Assembly (NCBI GenBank): GCA_036346375.1
Contig: CM070514.1
Location: 19,930,463 to 19,994,462, forward strand
Direction of reading: 5' to 3'
DNA from: Guadua angustifolia
Taxonomy: Eukaryota > Streptophyta > Magnoliopsida > Poales > Poaceae
Length of the DNA: 64,000 nt
Numbering within the stretch: position 1 is the stretch's first letter; each line of letters begins with the position of its first letter. Below, one piece after another: positions 22,969 through 33,397 of this stretch. The notes beneath the pieces were generated by a model, which did no database searches, was not told the origin of the DNA, and worked only from the letters and a program-made list of their open reading frames with translations. The position numbers and the translations under genes are program-made.

Positions 22969-25115
22969 TCAGTGATCGTTGACGACTTGGATGTGCCCAT
23001 CATCCTCCTCGGCTTCCGACTCCGCTGCCGCTGCATCAAGGTCCGGGTCCTCCGCCATCATCATGCCAGCGACGTGCTCCGCGGCCTCGTGCATGCGCAC
23101 CTGCGCCTGGGCCTCGTCTCCCTCAATGCCGTCCGCGACAGCCATTGGGTTGAAGGAAGCGTCGCGGCTGGCGTAGCACACTAGCACAAACGTTGCGATG
23201 GCCATGGCGACTTGCCACCCTTCCTGGATGGAGCGGGCGGCCATGGCGGCGGTAGGTCAAGAGCGCCTGCCACCCAGTGATGCAAAGTGTGTCTTGCATC
23301 GGCAGGCTCGAAGCGGCTCATGGAGATCCACTCCCAGCGGCTCTAGGGCCCTCGCCATGTGCCAAGAAGGTGCCGAGCATGATAGCGAGGTTGTGCAAAG
23401 GCGCGACATCGCTTTCTACCGCTTTGCTGCCTCGCCTCCTGCGCCCGGCGTAACATGGCAGCCCAGCTGTTCTTTCCTAGGCAGCCAGCGCCCCACTTCG
23501 CAGCTTCGTGCAGCGCCGCCATCCGCCGCGACGTCCGGGCTTCGCTGGTGGCCGCCGCGAGGCGTTCGTGGTCGTGAGCGCCCGCCTGTTCGCGGCGAAA
23601 GGCCAAGACTCAGCCGGGTGGCGCGGGCGGCGAGGACGACCGAGGCGGGTGAGCGAAATCGCCGAGTCGGCGACGCCCGCCCCACCGCCGGAGCCGCTTA
23701 TGTTGCCCCGAGCGAAGTCCCCGCCAAGGCTGCTGGCTGTGGATGTTCTGCGTGGCGGGCAGTCACCGGATCGTAAGCCCGCTGGGCGGGCATCGGCAAG
23801 AAGCTTGAGTTGGCGCCGCCGAGACAAAGGCCAATGGCGTCGGCTCCACTAGAGGTGATGCCAGTGGGATCGGTGCCGCAGGTGTTGATGCTGGTGGAGC
23901 CGGCGCTGTAGAGAACGGCGCCGCAAGAGTCGTTTGTCGACGGTACTGGCGCCGAGGAGGGGCTGCGAACGCCGCCGCCTCAGATGGAGACGCCACATTC
24001 GGCGCGCTGGTGAAGCGGCGAGTCGGTGGCGGCAGGTTTGCCCCCAGACGCCCTCTTGGGGTTCACTCCCGGGGCGTCCGGAGTGATCGACCGTTTCCCT
24101 GTGCTCCGATCGTTGGTCGAGGCCTGGTCACCAGGGGACCGTGGGCCGACAACACTGTAGGGCCAGTGGAGTCTATTGTCGGGAACGACTTGATGATCTG
24201 GAGGCGCTCCGCGAACTCCTAATCGCAGAGCGGCCAGGCCCTGGCAGGAAAATCCAGGCCACTCGGCAGTGGTGGAATCAGTCTGGACAGCCATCTCGAA
24301 ATGGAGGGGCCGTCCAGGTTTCCTTCACCTGGCGGAAAAAGAAGATAAGGACGTTGGTTGCTGGCGACCACGAAGAGGAATATATATTCGTGAGAAGGGT
24401 AAAAGAACTTATGGCCTGGACGCGTGCGGGTCATGTTGTCGTCCCCTGTATACTGCCATGCAGGGAGGGCACGACGATGGAGGGGGCTGATTCTTTAAGC
24501 CACAAAATCCCGGACCACCAGCGCCCCAATCAGGCCGGCGTCCCGTATCCGGTTGATGCGGGATGCCATTACCAGGAGCTCTACCGTCTCTTCGACGGGC
24601 GAGCTCCAGCTCTCGTGCACTTCCGCCTGTGCGTAGAGCATCCCGAGGAGGTCGACCACCGTTGCCGCCGACGAGAGCCGCTTGTTCGCCACGACTTCCG
24701 CTTGGATTTTGGCCGAAGGAATGTAGCGAGGGCCGACCGTCACAGAGGCGTAAGAGGCAGCCCCGCGATTCGCTATCGAAGCCTTGCAGATGTAGAAATA
24801 GCGAAAAAGAGGAAGATTGGGCATTACCCCTATGAACATTTCGCAGAGGTATGCAAAGGTGGAAAGAATGATGATGGAATTGGGGATGAGGTGAAGATGA
24901 TGGATTTCGTAGAAGTGAAGGACGGTGAAAAAGAATTCGGAAAATGGCAGCACTAGGCCCGCTAGAAGTCCCCAAGCGAAGATAACAATCTCCCTGGATT
25001 CGCACCGCGGTGCGGGGGTTCCACGGCGAAGGTGGAGGGAATCCTCGGGTGCCATCTTGGAGAGCAATCCCACCCGGTCCTCATCGACGGTGGAGGGGAG
25101 AAGGGAATGCGCCAT
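22969..25115 (-). pseudogene. Antisense ORF of the Tat element, PF04195-like ('putative gypsy type transposon')
   Basis: Minus-strand gene between integrase and 3' LTR. The start is set at ATG 25115 (MAHSLLPST) because a TATA box lies about 90 bp upstream and the ATG context is good. The conserved domain is 'REIVIFAWGLLAGLVLPFSEFFFTVLHFYEIHHLHLIPNSI..' followed by 'LCEMFIGVMPNLPLFRYFYIC' (about 24790-24985), the pattern of the PF04195 family annotated in grass gypsy elements. The middle (23245-24490) is frameshifted but Ala/Arg-rich. The C-terminal piece, 22969-23244, ends with an acidic tail (ESEAEEDDGHI). Function is unknown in the family; such ORFs are typical of Tat elements. The plus-strand ORFs over this region are shadows. 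Confidence 0.8.
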
Positions 25116-25204
25116 TGAAGCAGAAGCAAAGTTTTTGAACAAAGAAGATGAAAGAGCAAAGTGCGCAAGAATCAGAAAGCGTGAACTGCTGGTTGGGGGT
25201 GCGC

Positions 25205-25213
25205 ATATATATA
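25205..25213 (-). promoter_or_regulatory. TATA box of the antisense ORF
   Basis: Read on the minus strand, CTATATATATGCGC lies about 90 bp upstream of the ATG at 25115. The intervening leader is pyrimidine-rich, as expected of a plant 5' UTR. It implies that the antisense ORF has its own promoter inside the element. Confidence 0.55.
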
Positions 25214-25405
25214 GGCCCCTCACCTAGACGGTTCGCGAACAGGCAAAGGTACGTGACGTTTCGGGTCCCAACAAAAATCGGTGGAAGTGGAGAAGACAGA
25301 AGTGGTTGCATGCTCAGGAGTGGTGGGCCCATCCAGGAACGCACCGACATTAAATGAGATCTGAAAAAAAGCTGGCGCGTGTTCCAGGACAGACCTAGGG
25401 GCTAC

Positions 25406-25630
25406 TGTCGGTGTACTTTGCACCGGGGTACCCTCTCCGCCGTAGATCAGTCGGCCCAAGTAGCGGCTCGCCTAAAATGGTGGCTCGGCAAGTGTGGGCG
25501 ATCATGCCTCGCCACGGGCGAGCGGCTCAAGGGCGGATGGCGAAAGCGGTGGGCGATCTTGCCCTACTGGCCGCGGAAGCCCACGTGGCGCCTTTGGCGG
25601 CAGGTGGGCGATCATGCCCTGCTCGCCGGG
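25406..25630 (+). repeat. 3' LTR of the Tat element, first 225 bp (inversion breakpoint at its end)
   Basis: Begins TGTCGGTGTACTTTGCACC after a purine-rich stretch and matches the 5' LTR through three 58-bp units. It then stops at 25630, where the sequence changes abruptly to solo-LTR sequence (GGTAGAATTGCTTAG). The rest of this LTR is at 30542-31520 on the minus strand. Confidence 0.92.
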
Positions 25631-27990
25631 TGGTAGAATTGCTTAGTACAGCTTAAACGTTTTGGTATTATGCCATTAATAGGAATAATTTCAAAACCTT
25701 TTGTTTAAACTCATTTGTGAAGTTGTGGCAATAAGTATTATTCTTGTTTATTAAACGAAAAAATGGAAAAATGGTTTTGGACTAGGGTGGATGGAATGTT
25801 TGGCAGGTGCAAGAAGCACAAGACTTTAAAAGTGGTTGTTATGCCTAGTCAATTAAGGATCAAAGCATGTATTATTTCAAACTAAGCACTACCATACAAC
25901 CACAAATCTATATGGGTACGACCTGACTAATTAAAGGGAATCATTTCATAGCATTGTTTAAACTCATTCGCGAAGTTACGACAATAAGTATTGTTCTTGT
26001 TTTTTATATGAAATAAAACAAAAAATGATTATGGACTGGGGCGAATGGAATGCTTGGCAGGTCCAGGAAGCACGAGACTTTGTAAAGTGGTTGTTCCGCC
26101 CTAGTCAATTAAGGACCGAAGCGTGTGTTATTTCAAACTAAGCACTAGCATAAAACCATAACTTTATATGGGTACGATGTGTTAGTCAAATTTTCTTTTT
26201 ATTTTTTTTGAATATTCCCTAGGCTCCACATGTCATCAATGTTCACGCTCTCTATTTTATTTTTTTATTTTCTTGATCCGAGCCAATTCTGAGAGACTGT
26301 TCTCCTCCGTTGTAGCTCCAAATTCAATGATTCAAATTTCTAAACTCATGATCTACCTTCCAGTATAATTATTTTCAATTCATGAATTTTTTATATTTCT
26401 TTTATTTATTTGTTCTCGCTTTTCATGTGTAAACGTTGTCGCTGAAGCTTCACCAATCAACAACAGTTGATGAAGGAAAGTCTTCCTTGATCAAGTTGAT
26501 CTCAAATTTTTAAAATTCATATATTGTTTTACATTATTGCAGATCTACTTTCATGCAAGGTATTTTAAATTCTATCATAGCGTTTAGTTAAATTTCAAAA
26601 TTGTTATGACCTCCTTGGCATTGATCATGATGTATCATTGTCACACTAGTTGATATTAGCTATTTTATTTGGTGATATTTAGTAGAGTAGCATCATACGG
26701 TAGGATTGCTTAGTCTAGCTTAAACGTTTCAGATTTTGCCATTATTGGAAATCATTTCAAAACCTTGTTTAAACTCATTCGCGATGTTGCGGCAATAGGT
26801 ATTGTTCATGTTTATTAAATGAAATAAAATGGAAAATTGATTTTAAATCTGGGGCGAGATGGAATGTTTGGCGAGTGTAGGAAGCACAAGACTTTGTAAA
26901 TTGGTTGTTCCATCCTAGTCAATTAAGGACCGAAGCGTGTGTTATTTTAAACTAAAACTACCGTACAACCACAAGTATATATGGGTAGGACCTGCCTAAT
27001 TAATTTGTGTTTCTCGTTATTGGCTTTGCCAGTTGGTGGAATGTGGGTGTGTCGGATAGAGATAGGATTTTCCCACAAGGCTCAAGAAGGGCTTTCGACT
27101 AGATAGATGGGAACCCTTCAGCAGTAAAACCTTAGCGGGCGAGGTTAATAGCAGGGTTGTACATTGTAAAGGCCTTGTTGTGATCATATTAGTCACTCTC
27201 TAATATGTTGAGTGTGCGAGAACAGTAAAGATTTATCATATCTCGTGGATAAAACTGTACACAATCTGCAGAGTTAAAACTACTTAAGTAGTTGTACCTA
27301 CGGTCAAGGGTAGGCAAGGTGCGCTTTCACATGGTAGAATTTTGTGGTTTTGTTTGAACAAAGATGATGGTTTGGGAATTCATGAGTGATTAAAACTCTT
27401 AGGTTTTTGGTTGACAAGTGGAGCCAATCAGGTGGTTGGAACCTTTACTAGTTGTCTAATTTCAATTATTGCAACTACATTTCGTCAATTGATGTTTTGT
27501 GAAATTACTACTTGTAATTAAAGTTAAACATTGATTTACACTAGATGAGTGATATTAAGCCTTCAATTGATTAGCCTTGTATATAGTTATCATGCATTTA
27601 TATTTTCAAGACTTGCGGAGTACATTTTGTACTCGCCTTGCAACATTCCAATATTCCACAGAGGAGTGCACAGAAGCGGAAGGTGACTACGAGTTCTTTG
27701 CTTGTGGTTTCAATGAAAGAGATCCAGATTACTAGGACGTATACCACAATCGATTTCCTATTGGGAGAATGGATGGGCTTATCCTGCTGTTATTTATTTT
27801 ATTTCCATTGTTTCTTTATTGAACTTGAGCCATGTGGTTGTATATTTGTATTGTTGGCCATAAGACCGATACTTGTTTTTAAATGTTATAGATTAGATTT
27901 ATGACATGGATGTGTTATCATCACTATTTTTTACTATGTGCACTAACAGTTATACACAGAGGATTCGAATTTGAAAATAAAGTCCTGACA
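25631..27990 (+). repeat. Solo Tekay-like LTR, 3' portion (displaced by the inversion)
   Basis: It ends with ..AAGTCCTGACA at 27990 followed by CCTCC. Three related ~300-bp blocks start near 25633, 25946 and 26700 (shared 'ttgtttaaactcattcgcga' and 'caattaaggaccgaagcgtgtgttattt'). 26181-26695 is a diverged inverted copy of 32040-31521. Later features ('gcggagtacattttgtactcgcc', 'ggccataagaccg') resemble the 3' halves of Tekay-type LTRs such as 10600-10990. The head of this LTR is at 31521-33280 on the minus strand. Confidence 0.85.
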
Positions 27991-27995
27991 CCTCC
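27991..27995 (+). repeat. Target-site duplication CCTCC of the solo LTR (3' side)
   Basis: CCTCC immediately follows the LTR end. Its partner is GGAGG at 33281-33285, the reverse complement, next to the LTR start at 33280. They become direct repeats once the inversion is undone. Confidence 0.8.
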
Positions 27996-28330
27996 GTCCA
28001 CCAAGGCACCAACTAAGCTAAAGTCCGTTTGTGAGTTGATTGCAAAATTTTTACATGTATTTATCATAAATGTCATTGTAATTCTCCATCAAAAATTGGC
28101 ACCCAATTCGGTCCAACAAAAAGAAAAACCGATCCAAAAAAAAAGAAATCCAATCAAAATACCCAAAATTTTGATGAAATTTTGGCAAAATACTCAAAAT
28201 TTCAAAAACCACTGTAGCAATTTGAATTTTTTCAGTTTTTTATTCCACTTGGATTTGGAATCTCATCCCTAGCTGAAATCCAAAGATTCGGCCAAAATTT
28301 CTAAAATTTTGCTGGGATTTTGAACCTTGG
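27996..28330 (-). repeat. AT-rich arm with a tRNA-like A box, split from its partner by the solo LTR
   Basis: On the minus strand this reads from '..ccaaggttcaaaatcccagc' (28330) to 'TAGCTTAGTTGG' (28010-28021), a good Pol III A box, and then to the solo-LTR insertion site. The rest of the head, with a B box (GGGTTTGAATC, 33305-33315), lies beyond the LTR. Between them, once the LTR is removed, are about 38 nt, near the normal A-to-B spacing of a tRNA. The ~300-bp AT-rich arm repeats 'aaattttgg'-type words and resembles the arm at 33535-33750. Confidence 0.5.
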
Positions 28331-28869
28331 CAAGGACCTTTGGGACAATAAATTATTCCTGAAATCTACTTGCTATTAGAGTCTAGCCCTAATTTCTAAA
28401 CTCACTTCAGATCCAATTCGCCACTACCACCTATCCATCATCATTGCCCAATCGCGGGCTGCCTCAAGTGAGTGCACATGGCTTAGTGTTGTGGCGCCTC
28501 ATGGCTGCACGTGTGGGCTATCACCGCTGAACCGCCATCGCTGGAGGTTGCTGTCCTTGGGTCGCTACCGCCACTCCAGAGTTTGATGTTGGGCTGCTAT
28601 GAGAGGCTTGAAGGAGAGAGAGACTTTGGTTGAAGAATTGAAGGAAGAGAGTACTATGCTGCTGTTGCCGATCAGAGATAAGGGGAATGGGACAGCTAGG
28701 TGCACTTGTGTTTGCTTGTTGCTTGGCTAGTAAACAAATATATGTACTAGAGGAGATACTTGGAGGATTTATGTTAAAATTGATGCGTGAAGTGTTGCCG
28801 CAATCATAGGAGATAAGTGTGGCATAACTTGGTGATGATTGGCATTGCTCCAATTGTTTATGAAGATGG
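28331..28869. other. No clear gene; probable leader of the copia remnant
   Basis: Moderately GC-rich sequence with short ORFs on both strands and no family resemblance. It immediately precedes copia gag sequence and may be its upstream part, but nothing proves this. Confidence 0.35.
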
Positions 28870-30536
28870 CTCCTAAGGAATTGAGGCTGTGAGGAAGAAG
28901 GCAGAAGAATCCATGAGGTGAGAGGACAATAGGAAGGCAGTTGTTGTGGCTAACTACTCGTTGGCCACATAAGGTGACATGAGGAGCATGTTACATGGCC
29001 TCTTTGAAATGGGTATGATTTGACCGATGACTAGTACAGGTCGTTTATTTGAATTGGAGCAGGAGCTAACACCAAATAATGTAAAGTTGGAAGGGAACAA
29101 AAATTACTTATGTTAGTCTAGAAGGGCTCAACTAATTGTAAGGATGAACGGGTGAAGCACTACCTACAAAATACTTGTGTTGGGATTGCAAACAAGGTAA
29201 GAATGGATTGATGGGTGTGGGGAAAAATACCACCTCTATAGTAGTGCCTTGGTTGCTAACTTCGATGTCTTCACCCATCGCTCGGATGGTGGAGGGAATG
29301 TAGAGTGTAGCAATATGTGAAAAATGTTGAGCAACATGTACTCTAGGGCAGGGAATGTGATGATGATGGTGGATGTTCAAGGCAAGATGGAGGTCCTCAA
29401 ACAGAAGAAGACCATGTAGTAGTATACTAGTGAGATATAGTAGTTGTGGACAGATTTGGATAACTATGATCTACTACAGTTGATGTGTTCTGGTGATGTT
29501 GAGATTGGTAGCGTGTGGTTACAATGTAGATGGGTGTCACACTTTTGAAGGGCTAAAGCCAAGTATGAGAGTATGAGGGCTGTCATGTTTCACTTGGCAA
29601 CCTTACCAACTGCGGAGGAGGCTATTTTAGCCATGGTGCAAGAGAAAATTCGACTACGAGTAATGTGAACCGACAAACCTATTAGGTCTTCATACGCCTT
29701 ACCTAATGATAGAGAGTGCTATAATTATGGCAAATAGGACATCTGAGTCGTGCTTGTCCTTCACGACATGGTTGTGGATAAGGTAGAGATCATGGAGATC
29801 GAGGTGCATACTATGGAGGACAAGGTGGAGATCACAATAGTTGTGAAGGCCGAGGTGGAGATTATGGAGGTAGAGGTAAGGGCCGGGGTAGTCCTAGGGC
29901 CAACTTGGCCATGACAAAATAGCGCTCATATATTACTCTAATAGGAGAATGGGCTATGCAATGGGAAAACTGGCAACAAGGCAATGTATTGGAGACTCAT
30001 GGTTTTACTACAACTACCACCTCATTTGATGACTTTGCCAACTACGCCCACGTATGTGAAGGTACTTAGACACATGCACTTGCATCCACATATAAGCACT
30101 CTCATATTAATTGATCATAGATTTAGGAAATAGTTCAAAATAGTTCATTTCGAAATAGTTCAAACAACTAATGGGACCTTCCAACTTATTCAGGGTGTAT
30201 ATATGATCTGTAGAATGCACACCATCCATGGCTCTATCCTCTATTTTGCATGTTCCCTCCTTTCCAGTCAACCTTCTTTCAGTTAGTTCTATTATTGACC
30301 AATTCAAATGCACTAGCTCATGTGATGGGGATTCTTATTAGTTATAGGAGAGGAGAAATAGGATGAGGATTGGGACTAGAATCAGGTAAAATGGGCTGTG
30401 GTATATTGATCAGGTTGAATAGAAAAAGAAATTGTGTTACATCATCATCATTTGGGACATCTATCAAACTTTATTCAATAAAGTAGACAAAGAATAAACA
30501 TTTATGTGCTAGTTATGTGTTTAGAAAGCACATAAG
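28870..30536 (+). pseudogene. Copia gag, protease and GAG-pre-integrase remnant (upstream half of the interrupted element)
   Basis: With stops and frameshifts, the plus strand shows copia gag landmarks in order: 'VKLEGNKNYL..SRRAQLIVRMNG' (about 29080-29150), 'VVPWLLTSMSSPIARMVEG' (29240-29300), 'GNVMMMVDVQGKME' (about 29348-29390), 'LWTDLDNYDLLQL' (29445-29480) and 'RAVMFHLATLPTAEEAILAMVQEK' (29575-29650). A zinc-knuckle CYNYGK.GHLSRAC region follows at about 29718-29760, with a Gly-Arg-rich tail. Further on are protease-like and GAG-pre-integrase sequences ('GLWYID', 'LFNKVDK', 'KAHKVY') ending at 30541. The next codons of this gene are at 15859 on the minus strand, across the Tat insertion. 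Confidence 0.8.
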
Positions 30537-30541
30537 GTTTA
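30537..30541 (+). repeat. Target-site duplication of the Tat element, right copy (GTTTA = complement of TAAAC)
   Basis: Lies next to TGTCAACG, the inverted LTR end. It pairs with TAAAC at 15860-15864. The opposite orientation of the pair is one of the proofs of the inversion. Confidence 0.85.
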
Positions 30542-31520
30542 TGTCAACGTATTTCGCCGGACAGGACCCCGTCAACAAACAGGGTTTCTCCCAAGGGTGG
30601 AGATTAAGGTTCGGTAGAGGGCGTCTTCGTGATTGGAAACCCTAAAGAGTCTCACGCGAGGGATTCCGGAGATCAACAGACCAAGGAACACAGCCATCTA
30701 CCCAGGTTTAGGCCCCCAGCAAGGGTAATAGCCCTACGTCCTGCCAGAACTTTTCTTTTTTTTGAAGTATGGAAGTGATTACAATGGCCCTTCTAGCTTC
30801 CTCTGTTCTTTCCTTTGCTAAGCTTTTCTGGCCTTTGGCTTGGATCCGCTGTCTCTCCCTCCTCATGCACCCGAGCTCCCTTATATAGAGTGGGCTGGCC
30901 CGGACACGTAGGAAGGTGACATCATACTTATCTACAACTCATTAATTGCACCCATCACTATCTATGACTCATTAATTGTACCCATCACTGTAGACCTGCC
31001 CCCAAGCTTCATTTAATGTCGTTGTATGGCTACGCCCGATCTGTCCGGGATGTGACACTCCTGCGACGGGTTTGGTGCGAGGTGTTAGGGGGATGGGCCG
31101 TCGTCGTGTCGATAGTAGAATTTCTTGCAATTAATGGTTCTGACATAGCGTGTCAGGGGAAGGAGGCTTCGAGGCAAAGCCTTCTCCTCATTCTTTTGAT
31201 TGCTTCCGTGGCTTGACGAGTGGGGCCCGATCGCTCGCTTCGCTGTCGCGCGCACACGCTGGCCGCCGCCCGCGGCGAGGCATGATCGCCCACCGCCGCC
31301 GAGCCATCACGTGGGCGACACCGACGAAAGCAGGGATGATCGCCCACCGCCGTCGTCGAGCGCTCGTGGGTAGATGCCGCAAGCGAGGCATGATCGCCAG
31401 CCGCCACGTGGGCTTCCGCCCGAAAGGTGGCATGATCACCACCGCCACTAGGCCGCCACGTGGGCGCCGCCGATGAGCGGGCATGATCGCCCACCTGCTT
31501 GCCAGGCCACCACGTGGGCT
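30542..31520 (-). repeat. 3' LTR of the Tat element, remaining part, inverted
   Basis: On the minus strand it matches the 5' LTR from the 58-bp units to the terminal CGTTGACA, including the TATA at 30881-30888 and 'gcatgaggagggagagac'. It has more 58-bp-type units than the 5' LTR (about six here plus three at 25490-25630, against four). It stops at 31520, where solo-LTR sequence begins. ORFs such as 31016-31216 and 31150-31476 are by-products. Confidence 0.9.
30881..30888 (-). promoter_or_regulatory. LTR TATA box, inverted 3' LTR of the Tat element
   Basis: CTATATAA on the minus strand, at the position matching 16481-16488 of the 5' LTR. After the inversion this promoter would point leftward, toward the copia remnant and the solo LTR. 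Confidence 0.5.
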
Positions 31521-33280
31521 CTACTAAACATCACCAATATCAACTATAGTGACAATGATACATCATGATCAATGCCAAGGAGTTCATAACAATTCTGGAA
31601 TTTAACTAAATGATATGACCGAATTTAAAATACCTTGCATAAAAGTAGACATGTAATAATTTAAAACAATATATGGATTTTAAAATTTGGGATCAACATG
31701 ATCAAAGAAGATTTGCCCTCACTGAATGTTGCTGGTTCGGCGAAGCTTCGGCGATGACGTCTACACGTGAAAAGCAAGAACAAATAAATAAAAGAAATAC
31801 AAAAAATTCAAAAATTGAAAAGAATTGTAATGAAAGGTATATCATGAATTTAGAAATTTGAATCATTGAATTTAGAGCAAAAACGAGAACATGCTCTTGG
31901 AATTGGCTTAGATCAAGAAAATAATAAAAAAGAAAATAGAGAGAGCATGAACAGTGCTGACATGTGGAGCCCAAGAAATATTTACAATTTTTAGAAAACA
32001 TAAAAAGAAAATCCGACTAACACGTGGGGCTTAGGTGTCAGTTGGACCACGGTGGACCGAGTTCACCGAGAGGGATGAAATGTGAAGTGTGGTCACATAG
32101 CACAGCATGTCTTCCCTAGTTTTCGTGTGGCATGCGATGTCAGTGTGGTCCACCACGTCAACATTTTATCCCTCTTTGTGAACTCGGTCAAGTGCGGCCA
32201 TGTGACATGGCCCGACAGCGTCGGCTTCCGAGCTAAGATGGCATGGAGGTGGCATGTGTGTGGCACCGACGTAGTTGCCACCTTGGCTCGATCGACATAG
32301 GGTTCCAGCCACCTAGCGAAGGTGCAGCCTTGTTGGAGTCAGAAGATAGCTCGCCAAGAGTAAAACCGCGATGAAATGGACCCAAGCTTGGGGCAAAATG
32401 ATGCAAGTGATGGTGGGAACTCAATGGTGCAAGCAACGGCGGCGATACCTCACCGTCGGTGGAGATCGGTGCGGTTGCGAAGCTCGACACTAGGGTTTGC
32501 TTCGGGGAATGAAACCGTGAGGTGATTTTTGGGAAAAGAGAGGGGATGATGCGATGGGCTTTATAGGTGCTTGGGCCGAGAAATTCAGCACGGATTCGGC
32601 CCGAATGGGCATGGATTTCACGGTGACAGGTGTGGGAATGAGGCATGGGGTCGGAGTCCATTTGGAAGAGGGCTCAAAGAAAAAGGGCGTGCCGCTGATA
32701 GGTGGGTCCCACCTATCAATGGGAGTGCACATAAATCAGGCCACGGGATTAGGCCGAGGGAGCAAAGGTGAACCAGGGAAGTTGGCTGGACGATGTGGAA
32801 AGGAACTGGGCTAGGCAATGTGGGAAGGGCGGGGGCCAGGGAAATGGGGAGATTGGCGCCACTGACACTCTTTAAAATTCGTGATTCACTTTATGACACC
32901 CTGCCCCATTGTCATACACTCAGATGGACCCACGTGTCATAAACACATCACTAAAAGCCAACGAATTGGGTGTCGCTGGACTAATTTTTCCCAGGGAAAT
33001 GCGGCCCATGCAGAAAATTTGAAAAGAAAAAGAGTTTTTCTTTTATAGAAACTCCAAAAAATAAAAAGGCCAAAATAAATAGCAGAAAATTTCATAAAAA
33101 TCCTAGAAAATTCTCAAAAATACTTCTAAACTTTTGGAACCCAAATAATTATATTTGAACTCAATTCATCTTCTAAAATTTGTTTCAATTGCTTTGATTA
33201 CACTTGAGAGAGAATTTTAATTCATAAAATTTTAGGAAATTGAGGAAAAATTTAGAAAGGCTCAAATTTGGAATGTTACA
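31521..33280 (-). repeat. Solo Tekay-like LTR, 5' portion (minus orientation)
   Basis: Read on the minus strand it begins TGTAACATTCCAAATTTGAGCC at 33280, the same style as TGTAACGCCCCAAATTTG at 7929, and proceeds through an AT-rich leader and a GC-rich block (32330-32830) to 'ggtgatgtttagtag' at 31521, where it is cut. The continuation is at 25631. 32040-31521 is repeated at 26181-26695. No internal retroelement region is attached, so this is a solo LTR of about 4.1 kb. Overlapping ORFs at 32233-32814 are dismissed. Confidence 0.85.
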
Positions 33281-33285
33281 GGAGG
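33281..33285 (+). repeat. Target-site duplication of the solo LTR (GGAGG)
   Basis: Directly flanks the LTR start at 33280; the complement CCTCC is at 27991-27995. Confidence 0.8.
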
Positions 33286-33397
33286 GTTGCAGTCCATAGG
33301 TCCTGGGTTTGAATCTTGAATCCGGCATCATTGATTTTGTGCTTCTTTCAGCCTTTTTGCCGATACCTACCATTAAATAGTAATTATATAAAAAGGA

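Larger units (their letters stand above)
15865..25630 (+). mobile_element. Tat-lineage Ty3/gypsy retrotransposon lacking RT; 3' LTR broken by an inversion
   Basis: The 5' LTR is at 15865-16828 and internal coding runs from 16922 to about 21720. A 3' non-coding region with tandem repeats and an antisense ORF follows, and the 3' LTR starts at 25406. The protease style (LVDGGSSINLL), the second, archaeal-type RNase H (FFDGSFRLEGAGAG) and the antisense ORF are marks of the Tat lineage (RIRE2/Retand-like). Only 225 bp of the 3' LTR remain here; the rest is at 30542-31520 on the minus strand. TSDs: TAAAC at 15860-15864 and GTTTA (its complement) at 30537-30541. The whole RT domain is missing. Confidence 0.93.

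Noticed and set aside
24141..24956. 271-codon plus-strand ORF
   Set aside because: Lies antisense to the PF04195-like domain, which has recognisable conserved blocks; the plus frame has none.
28870..30536. Separate domesticated gag gene
   Set aside because: Too many stops and frameshifts, and it joins the integrase fragment at 15859 once the inversion is undone.
32233..32814. Overlapping ORFs on both strands
   Set aside because: GC-rich part of the solo LTR, matching in position the spurious ORFs at 8259-8802 of the Tekay 3' LTR.
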